Assembly (NCBI RefSeq): GCF_024323335.1
Contig: NC_066581.1
Location: 446,735,816-446,799,815 of the forward strand
Origin: Lathyrus oleraceus
Taxonomy: Eukaryota > Streptophyta > Magnoliopsida > Fabales > Fabaceae
Length of the DNA stretch: 64,000 nt
Direction: 5' to 3'
Each line of letters begins with the position of its first letter. Within the stretch, counting starts at the first letter, position 1. Below, piece after piece: positions 55,913 to 64,000 of this stretch. The position numbers and the translations under genes were made by a program. Under the pieces are notes generated by a model. The model ran no database searches and was not told where the DNA came from. It saw nothing but the letters and a program-made list of their open reading frames with translations.

Positions 55913-57461
55913 CTATCTTCTTTTATGATGTTGTGACATATGATGTGACATCTTTGGTTTGCTACCAGTGTGACTGCACTCAGGTTTGGATTTTGGTTTG
56001 CTACCAGTGTGACTGCACTCAGGTTTGGATTCATTGAACCCAATGCCAGACTTGTCTCCTGCCATTTGTCCAGTATGGAGAATTTTATCTAAGGTGTCAG
56101 ATCCATTATTTAGCATTCTGACATACTTTGTCATCTCATCCAGTTTGGAATTCAAGAGCACTGCTTCAGTCTTTAACTTAGAGATGGTTTCCAAGTGTTC
56201 TACCTTTTCATTCTCCAGTTGTGTTATCACTTTCTTCTGACTTTCAACTTGTTGACACACTTCTTCACTTCTATGACACAACTTCCTGTAGGTAGTGGCT
56301 AACTCATCAAAGTATACTTCATCATCACTTGAGTCTTCATCAGAACCGCATCTTCCAGACAAGGCAGTCACAAGATTTGCAGACTCTTCTGTTTCACTTT
56401 CATCAGACCAAGTAGCAGTAAGACTCTTCTTATGTTTCTTGAGATAGGTTCCACATTCAGCTCTAATGTGTCCATACCCATCACATTCATGGCACTAAAC
56501 TCCTTTTCCTTCTTTAGACTTTTCATCAGATCTTGTTCTTCTTCCAGCATTATTGGACTTACTGATGTCAGATGAGATGTTCTTGACATTAGACTTAGAC
56601 CTTACATCCATCTTTTTCAGAAGTTTGTTGAACTGTCTTCCCAGTAATGCTACATCATTTGCCAGATCTTCATTAGTATCTTGACCACTTTCTTCCTCTT
56701 TCTCTTTAGTGTTTGACATGAAGGCTATGCTTTTGACTTTCTTTTCAGATCCATCACACATTCCCATCTCAAATGTTTGGAGGGATCCAATTAGCTCATC
56801 AGCTCTCATATTGGAAATGTCTTGAGACTCTTCTATGGTTGTCACTTTCATGGAAAATCTCTTAGGAAGTCACATGAGTATTTTCCTTACTAGTTTTTCA
56901 TCTGACATCTTCTCACCCAGGGCTCCTGAGGCATTATCAATTTCAAGGGTATTCATATGAAATTCATGAATATTTTCATCTTCTTTCATCCTTAAATTTT
57001 CAAACATGGTAGTGAGCAGCTGCAGTCTAGACATCTTCACTCTAGAGGTGCCTTAATGAGTGGTTTTGAGAATGTTCCAAGCATCTTTAGCCACCTCACA
57101 AGTGTTTACCAATCTGAAGATGTTCTTATCTACTCCATTGAATATAGCATTCAATTCTTTAGAGTTCCCAAGGGATAGATCATCCTCCTCCTTGGTCCAT
57201 TGTTCCTCAGCCTTCTTGTCAGTTGTAGCTTCTCCTTCTGTAGTAATAACTAGATGCTCCCATCCTGTTAAAACAGCCTTCCAAGCCTTATTATCCAAAG
57301 ATTTTAGGAAGGTTACCATTCGAGGTTTCCAGTAGTCATAGTTGGATCCATCCATAATAGGTGGTCTGTGAACAGATCCTCCGTCTCTATCCATAGTACC
57401 AGAAAGTAGCATCCCTAGATCTCACCCAGAACCAGAGCAGGATGCCTGCTCTGATACCAAT
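55913..57461 (-). pseudogene. SIRE gag, broken by stops
   Basis: One minus-strand frame with stops near 57053 (TAA), 56858 (TGA) and 56495 (TAG). The start is DRDGGSVHRPPIMDGSNYDY, the copia gag entrance. The core includes TCEVAKDAWNILKTTH and, after the TAA, RLQLLTTMFENLRMKEDE. The zinc knuckle CHECDGYGHIRAEC (CX2CX4HX4C) is intact but directly follows the TAG at 56495. A long coiled-coil part follows (YRKLCHRSEEVCQQVESQKK ...), with a duplicated phrase SKPECSHTGSKPK. The SIRE gag is known to be long, with such a coiled coil. The leader up to the primer site is short. Confidence 0.85.
57447..57459 (-). other. Primer binding site of SIRE-like element
   Basis: The minus strand reads TGGTATCAGAGCA, two bases after the 5' LTR end; initiator tRNA-Met type, standard for copia elements. 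Confidence 0.92.
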
Positions 57462-58420
57462 TGAAATTCTAGTATCAGATATGAGATGTCGAAGTAAATG
57501 TCACGACACTAATATCTGAACAATACAAACAGGATAAAAGATAAAGAACAGTAATGCACGAGACACAAGCAATTGTTAACCCAGTTCGGTGCAAACTCAC
57601 CTACGTCTGGGAGCTACCAAGCCAGAAAGGAAATCCACTAAACAGAATCAGTTCAAAGACTCTCAGTAAACAACTTCAAGTTACAGCCTTTTCACCTAAT
57701 CTCTACCCGTGTGACTTCTACCTAAGAACTCTTAGATATGAGATCCTACTCACTCCCCCTCAATCATAGCAGTGATATAAAACAAGAATTACAATGAAAA
57801 GAAGACACTCTTCAAAGACACATACTTGATCTTGCTTAAAAGCTTCAATCAAGTAAACACACACTCATGCTTTAAAGCTTTGAGTGGACAAATTACAACT
57901 CAAAAATCAGTCCAATTCAATCATCTATGGATGAATGAATGGCTTACAATTCACACGACCACACAAGACTAAAACCCTTATTCTCTCTCAATATTTCGTT
58001 CATTATTTCTTGTGTATAAAACCAGGTTTTCCATGCCCTATTTATAGAATCGTTTAGCTGGGCTTGGACATTATAAAACCCTAAAACTATTTTCCACTCA
58101 TATCTTCTCATGACAGCTGATTATATCTCGTTGGAAAATAAGTCAATCTGGTTGTAATTACTGATTGAGAGTGTGTTCAATCATCTCATCAATCATACAT
58201 AGATTAGCATAAAAAATGCAATCATACAATACATAACATTCAGACTGAATGTTCTGTATACAGATGTCATGACATCGGGGCTGACATCTCATTAAAATCC
58301 TGCATATTTACATTTTAAACATCCTGCAGGTACAAGTTATCTTATGTCAAGACAACACTTGTGACACCTTGTGAACACTCTAGGTTTTACCAAAATTGCT
58401 GCCAACACATAGAACCAACA
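57462..58420 (-). repeat. SIRE-like 5' LTR
   Basis: 959 bp; the minus strand runs TGTTGGTTC...TTTCA. It matches 25236-26164 apart from scattered substitutions and the 32-bp block with the TATA box that the 3' LTR has lost. Confidence 0.92.
58038..58047 (-). promoter_or_regulatory. TATA box of SIRE-like 5' LTR
   Basis: The minus strand reads CTATAAATAG. The corresponding place in the 3' LTR (about 25785) is deleted. Confidence 0.75.
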
Positions 58421-58425
58421 AGCTT
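58421..58425. repeat. Target-site duplication of SIRE-like element, right copy
   Basis: AGCTT, matching 25231-25235. Confidence 0.9.
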
Positions 58426-58639
58426 GGATGATGCATAAAAGAAGAACTAATAAGAGGTCTGGCAGAAGAAACCTATTATGCAAATGATGCATGAAATACG
58501 AATGTTTTAATTGTATTTGATTTCAAGGAATATATGAAGTCTCATTTGCAAATATATATTCAAATAATAACAATAATAACAATTTCATTGACCATAAAAT
58601 CTCTTTTTATTCATAAAATTGGAAGGATTACACAGAGTG
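58426..58639 (-). other. Element B remnant upstream of gag
   Basis: Continues element B beyond the SIRE insertion; after removal of SIRE the minus strand reads into gag (YASSKLTHRYNTRA). The rest is AT-rich non-coding leader. It ends where LTR E begins. No 5' LTR of B is visible in the window. Confidence 0.6.
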
Positions 58640-60140
58640 TGTAAGACCCTAATTTTGACCCTAAGATCCCTGATGGCATCATGTTATTGCACAAGTGCAT
58701 TGCCTCAAGGATCATAGCATGTTTGGCTCCTTAACCCTGGAGTTGGGACTTGTTTGAGTGATTTGAGATCTCCAAGCATGCTTGTATTGTATAATATCGC
58801 TTTTCTTATTTGATTACTAACCAAAAGCATAAAAATATGTCACTAACTCTTTTTGTTTTGAAGCTCAAGTGATCATGTGCCCCACAATGCTCCTAGGAGG
58901 CTCCTAAGCCCAATGCAATGACTAGATGAAGATGAGAAAAGCATGGAAATGGTCCACAAAGTTCCTAATCATCATATATGTCTCCCAAGTCTCTCAATTT
59001 TCCAATTTGATCAAGATAACCCAAAGGGCTTGAAGATTGTTTCCCAAGGAAACCCTAATTTCACTATGATTTGACTGTGCCTTGCCCATGAAGCAATCTC
59101 AACCTCTGATCAAATTTAATCAAGGTAAGTTCTTTAATTTATCCTTTTATCCATATATGAGCCTATTTGAGGCCCCTCAACCATTTATTCATCAAGATTG
59201 GAAGTTTGACTTTGAAAAGTTGACCAGTCAAGTCATCTGACTAAGCTGAGGTTTAGTGAGCTATAACTCCAAAAGAAAACCTCTTCCTAAGAACCATTTG
59301 AACAACGTTCATGTTCATAAAAAATCCATTTAAAGCTTCGAAGGTAATTATTCATTTCCAAACATTATAGGTCATTTTGGCTGAAACCCTAATTTTGGCT
59401 CAACTTGCCAATGGCATGATATTCTCAATTTTTATTATTTTGATGTGGGACCAAAGGCATTGGAAATATTGAGATGTCTACTTCAAATTTTATGTTGGAA
59501 AAAATTTCATAATCCTAAAGGGAATATATGTTCCATTGCAAAACATTATAGGTCATCTTTGACCTAATTCATTGAATTTGAAAAAGTACCCAACTTCAAA
59601 TGCCCATAACTTTGTCATGGAAAATCCAAATGATGCAAAATGTGAGTCTAAATTGACTATCTTGAAAAGATATACAACTTTTATGTTTGAGACTTTTTCA
59701 TTTGAATCGTGTATCATGAGGACAGAGGGGCTTAACCAAGCTTACTTTTGGTTGATTTTTTCAAAGTGATTTGAACATGTTTTACACTTGAACTTTCCAA
59801 GCCAGTTTTGATCAATTAGCACATGTCAAATGGTTTTTCGCCCAACATGACTTTTATTCCTTATTAAAATAAATTTCCAACCATTACTCACAATAGTCAT
59901 TTGGATCTACCATTTGGGAGATTCGAGTTTTTCTTCATTTATGTGCATTTTTTATATTTTATGTTAAAGTTTGAGATGCAAGCCTTTTCCATTCCATGTG
60001 CATGACCACATGCTTCCCATATGATCTCAGCAAGCTCCTTCAGCCATTCATGGGCCTCTCACACGTCCATAAAGGCCCATGCATTCAAAATTGCAATTCC
60101 CATGCACATGAGCAAAGTGTGATGATCAGATGCATTCACC

Positions 60141-60150
60141 TATAAATAAG
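60141..60150 (+). promoter_or_regulatory. TATA box of LTR E
   Basis: tataaataag in the same relative position as in the other Ogre LTRs. Confidence 0.6.
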
Positions 60151-60683
60151 GGCCTCCTCTCCTTCATTTGATAACCTTTTGGAGATCCCACATGCTTCTG
60201 AGCTGAAACCACACCCTCACCAAAGGAATCATTCACCATTTTTCAGTATTTTCAAGCTTGAAATTCAGCAATATTAGTTCAGTTTCAAAGCTAGATTCCT
60301 TAGCCAATCATCTTCCCTACATTCAGAGATCACAAAGGAGCAAAAAGCTTGAAGAATTCGTGGCCAGAAACTCACCATTTTGAAGGTATAAGCTCAAACT
60401 ATTTGGATTTGAAACTTACAATTCAATGTAGTATTCTTGTGTTTTTGTGGTTCTCTGAAGTCCTCATACTTGAGGGAAGCTTTTGGTGCATTCAATTTTC
60501 CATTTCAAGATCAATCCGTGTGGACACCATGATTTTCTCTTTCATCTTTCTATCAATATAGGAAGAATGAGAGGAATCTAATGGTACAATGATGATCTAC
60601 ATCACATGAGCTTCATTTCCATGCCCTTGTTTTTCATTTTTGATAAGATTCATTTTCCTGCAATTCTGGCCGGATTCTGTTTG

Positions 60684-60727
60684 GCTGACCGGAGAAGATG
60701 GTGGTTTCCACCACCACCACCACCACG
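60684..60727 (+). other. CCGGAGAAGA block and CCA repeat in LTR E
   Basis: 'ctgaccggagaagatggtgg' followed by 'tttccaccaccaccaccacc'. It is the counterpart of the blocks in LTRs C and D. Confidence 0.55.
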
Positions 60728-63295
60728 TTTGTTAACCACAGACCTTGGATCATTCCATCACGATCTAATCTAGTGCGTCCATTCTGATTACTTCTTTTAA
60801 TGCATTGTGTTGCACTGTTGACTTGAGTGTATCATGCATCCTCAGATCCAGACTGTGTACCATTGCCACGTCAATTTATGAAATGGATCTGGTGGCTCAG
60901 TTTTTTTTCGCTTATTTCATTTTTTCTTTAGTTTCTTTTAATTAATTCTATTTTCAATAATTCATAAAAAATCCATATGAGGTCAGAAAAATATTTGACC
61001 AACTTTAAAAAATTTCATGAAAAACCTAGTTTCATATTATGATTTTTAATTATTTTTGTGACCTCATTTGATATTTTTCATGAATTATTTGGTTTTTAAT
61101 GATTTTAATTCATTTTAAAATGCTTTCTGACTTTAGAAAAATACAAAAATATTTTCATAGCATCTATGGATCATGATAAGTCAATGAAAAATAGTCTCAA
61201 CAATTTCTTGTTTGTTTTGAGATTATTTGAGATTTTAATTCATATTATGCTATTTTTGGTTATTTTGAATTGATTTTAATTGCTCCCTGGCTTTAAAAAT
61301 TTGTGAGAAAATTAGTCAAAGTTTATTTGACTATGTTGAACCTATGGAAATTTAATTGGACTTATTAAAGTCGTTTTGAATTGAATTTGAGGTTGAACTT
61401 GGTTTGTTTGTTTTTTATTTGTATTTTCTTTTAATTCAAAAATTACCAAAAAAATATTATTGTCTTCTTGACTTGTTACTCATTCCTCTTCTATTTAGTG
61501 TGGATCAAGGTTGAATTGATTCAACTTTGATCAAATTCATTGGATCTTGTGGTTTGAGAATCCTTAAGGATCATCACCTAGAGAGATGAATGAATTTGAT
61601 CAAGGATGAGTTATCCCTTGATCAATTGGGATTGGTTGTTGTCTTCTTACCCCCTCTCTTTCAACTTCATCCCTTTCTTTCCCTCAATGGCCAATGAGTT
61701 AAAGTCTTAAGGTTGGTCTTGACAAATAGGAGTTCAATCTTCTTTGATCCAAACCAAAACTCAACTTGATCCATGATCAAGTGAGTTATTTTGTGTTTAC
61801 ATAGGCCAGTTAAGGCACTTGGTTATTGATTTGATGCTGGTCCTTTTGAGGACATTTTGGGGAGTGTTTGAAGGTGTAATGTGCAAAAGGATGAGTCCTG
61901 GATTGGTCATTTGGTTGGGTTTTGAATTTGGCCTTTGTACTAGGGTTTTGTTGTGTCGATTGGATGTACATAAACTAACTTTGTCTCTTGTTTCAGGTTT
62001 GGATACTCATCATTGATGATTGGGTTTGCTCTCACCTTGTGAGATGCACTGAGTTCTAACCTATGTTTGTTTTGTAGGGTTCTAATTGATGTGGTGAGCT
62101 CATGAGCTCGTTTGAGTGCCAAGGCACTTATACATTGAATTTTGCAACTGTTATAGGGTTTCACTGCTTGTTTTCTGGTTTCATGATTGAAGTACTAACT
62201 GTTTAGTCTTTGTACAGGTACCTTAGTTGCTTGCGTGCTTTAGCTCTTGCTTGAGCATTGGATTATGGTTGATACACCACTCAGGTAGTTAGCTTCTTAC
62301 TTCATGTAGTCTGGAAGTCCTGTCACCTTTTTGGCAGGAATTTTGCTGGCAAGTCCTCCTTCAGAGGCTCTGTTTGTGTTTGTTTAAAATTGTGCCCAAA
62401 GACCTCCAAGGAGAGGCATGTGATATTTGATAAGACCTCCAAGAGAAGAGGCAATTGACGGATAAAAGGGATTAGTAGCCAATCCCCCGTTATTCAGTGT
62501 GTCGTTCTTTATGCTTGCACTACGTGCTGATGCTTCTGAACATGTGCCCCAGATCTTTTGTCCAGAGTCTGTCAAGTGGAAAAGGATCCCATTTTCTGGA
62601 TCCCCACGCTTTCTGTATCATGAGCTCACCCTGGACAGGGTTAAGAGCTATGAGGTCTCATCCTCATTACCATTTTGATTTGTTCACCCTGACGTTCAAT
62701 GCCACTGGTTAAGAGCTACAAATTACCTCTTACAGTTTGGCTTGTTTGTCGAGGTTGATATGACCCCTCTTGACTAAAGCCCACCCATTATTTGAGACTC
62801 TTGTATGGATATAGTGTGTGATGCTTGTTCACTTGTGTTGGTGTGTTTATTTGCTTTCCTCTTCTCATCTCCTTTTCTGTAGGAGTCGTACGATTGACTT
62901 CTGAGGAAGTTGAACGTATGGAGAGTTTGAACTTGAGTTGACTCGCTTCTAGAGTGAGTTACGTTCTTGTTAGAGACCTCGACTTAGGGATATTTGATTG
63001 CATGACAACTATTAAGCTTGAGTATCAGTCTTCCTATTAGTTTGTTGTTTCCCCGGTCTCTGGTTAGGAGAGTGCTTTACCCCTGGTAAGGGGAACTACA
63101 TCGCCCTGATTCTCATACCAGATGAGATACGTAGGCAGGAGGTTGTGAGCAATCTCTCCGGGCACCCTTTTTGTTTTTGCTATTTTGTTTTCGTGTGTTT
63201 GTCACCCTTTTTTGTTGAGTCTCTGTTTGTTCACCCTCTTCTTTGTCCAGCGTGGGCGTGTGTGGTATGTTCATACCTTGGAGGGATTTCTCCTG

Positions 63296-63640
63296 TTATT
63301 GCTTGGGGTGCATATTGGGGTTCATCTCGGGGTTCATTTTGTGACGATTGTTATTCATATTGGGGTTCATCTTTGGGGTTCACTTAGGTTACTTGTTATT
63401 GCTTGGGGTTCATATTGGGGTTCATCTCGGGGTTCATTTTGTGACGATTGTTATTCATATTGTGGTTCATCTTTGGGGTTCACTTTGGTTACTTGTTATT
63501 CATTTGGGGTTCATCTTCGGGGTTCATTTGTGATGATTGTTATCATTTGGGGTTCATTTGTGATGATGGTTATTACTTGGGTTCATCTTTGGGGTTCATT
63601 TGTGATGATTATTATCATTTGGGGTTCATCTTTGGTGTTC
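63296..63640 (+). repeat. 100-bp tandem repeat in LTR E
   Basis: Two nearly identical 100-bp units (63296-63395, 63396-63495) start 'ttattgcttggggt' and are built from 'ggggttcat' sub-repeats. Shorter degenerate units of about 40 bp follow to 63640. The array is not present in the D LTRs. Confidence 0.9.
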
Positions 63641-63662
63641 GCTGGTTAGCGTTTGTTGTTGT

Positions 63663-63890
63663 TAGGAGTCGGATATAAGTCCATGTATTGGCATTCTGTT
63701 TCCTTTTGTTGGTTATTGTTAGGAGTCGGATATAAGTCCATGTATTGGCATTCTGTTTCCTTTTGTTTGGTTATTGTTGGGAGTCGGATATAAGTCCATG
63801 TATTGGCATTCTGTTTCCTGTTGTTTGTTATTATTGGGAGTCAGGTGTAAGTCCATGTATTGGCATTCTGTTTCCTTTTGAGTGTTCTTT
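63663..63890 (+). repeat. 57-58-bp minisatellite in LTR E
   Basis: About four units of 'ggagtcggatataagtccat' ... 'tggcattctgtttcc', the inverse of the unit in the D LTRs. Confidence 0.9.
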
Positions 63891-64000
63891 CGACGTCTCA
63901 GCGTCCCTTTTTGGTGTCTTGTTTCGGCGTGCGTTAGCCGAGCTACGAGTGCTTTGATTCTCCTCTGGATAGAGAAGATACGTAGGCATAAGACGCGATG

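Larger units (their letters stand above)
25236..58420 (-). mobile_element. SIRE/Maximus-like Ty1/copia element with env-like ORF, twice interrupted
   Basis: LTRs of 0.93-0.96 kb (minus strand TGTTGGTTC...TTTCA), an initiator-Met primer site, polypurine tract and AGCTT TSD define the element. Coding order on the minus strand is gag, protease, integrase, RT, RNase H (copia order), then an envelope-like ORF before the 3' LTR, which is the hallmark of the SIRE lineage. Without the Ogre (29166-51712) and the solo LTR (53276-54576) it is about 9.3 kb. Multiple stops, mostly TAG, inactivate it. Confidence 0.88.
58640..64000 (+). repeat. Ogre-family LTR E, runs off the window
   Basis: It starts TGTAAGACCCTAATTTTG. 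Its first 2 kb resembles LTRs A-C ('cattataggtcattttgg' blocks at 59366 and 59549). From about 61800 it resembles LTR D inverted (30060-31370), including 'ggggaactacatcgccctga' and 'agatgagatacgtaggcagg'. It is at least 5.36 kb with no end reached, so whether it is a solo LTR or a 5' LTR is unknown. If it is an insertion into B, the TSD would be gagtg (58635-58639). No gene is seen; the Ser/Val/Gly frames at 63145-63690 are repeat shadows. Confidence 0.8.

Noticed and set aside
63145..63690. Gly/Val/His-rich protein frames
   Set aside because: They come from the 'ggggttcat' tandem repeat and have no independent support.

Overview
The window looks like heterochromatic or intergenic DNA from a large-genome flowering plant. 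The best match is a legume of the pea/vetch/clover group. The evidence is several Ogre-type (Ty3/gypsy, Tat lineage) retrotransposons with LTRs near 5 kb, plus a SIRE/Maximus-type Ty1/copia element with an envelope-like ORF. I see no host gene, tRNA, rRNA or CRISPR. The window reads as LTR retrotransposons nested in one another and is held together by target-site duplications (TSDs).

Left part (1-25235). A plus-strand Ogre relative (element A) enters from the left: 3' non-coding tail at 1-1822, 3' LTR from 1823. At 1957 a minus-strand solo Ogre LTR (element C, 1958-16246, TSD cattc/aattc) interrupts it. C is in turn split by a complete but decayed Tekay-like chromovirus (4086-13594, TSD ATTTT; LTRs 4086-7086 and 10528-13594). 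LTR A resumes at 16252 and stops near 18093. There it meets head-on the truncated minus-strand 3' LTR of a second Ogre relative, element B (LTR 18094-19973, internal part 19974-25235). The junction is a near-perfect hairpin, so A and B form a multi-kilobase imperfect inverted repeat. B keeps gag and protease but lacks RT, RNase H and integrase.

Middle and right (25236-58420). A minus-strand SIRE-like copia element (TSD AGCTT) is inserted at the start of gag of B. It carries two later insertions. One is a full-length 22.5-kb minus-strand Ogre (element D, 29166-51712, TSD ACAGG) in its RNase H. The other is a plus-strand 1.3-kb solo copia LTR (53276-54576, TSD CTTTG) at the end of its integrase region. 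D has every expected Ogre part: tRNA-Arg-type primer site, ORF1, gag, protease, probable intron, RT, RNase H, a second archaeal-type RNase H, integrase and a repeat-rich 3' non-coding region. Each coding frame has only one or a few lesions. The SIRE element has pol and the env-like ORF in one frame, separated by a UAG-CAA-UUA leaky-stop context.

Far right (58426-64000). A short remnant of B is followed at 58640 by a plus-strand Ogre-family LTR (element E) that runs past the end of the window and holds a 100-bp tandem repeat and a 57-58-bp minisatellite also found in the D LTRs.

Relative order inferred from nesting: A and B are oldest; C went into A and Tekay into C; SIRE went into B; Ogre D and the solo copia LTR went into SIRE. 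All coding regions are relics, although D is close to intact.
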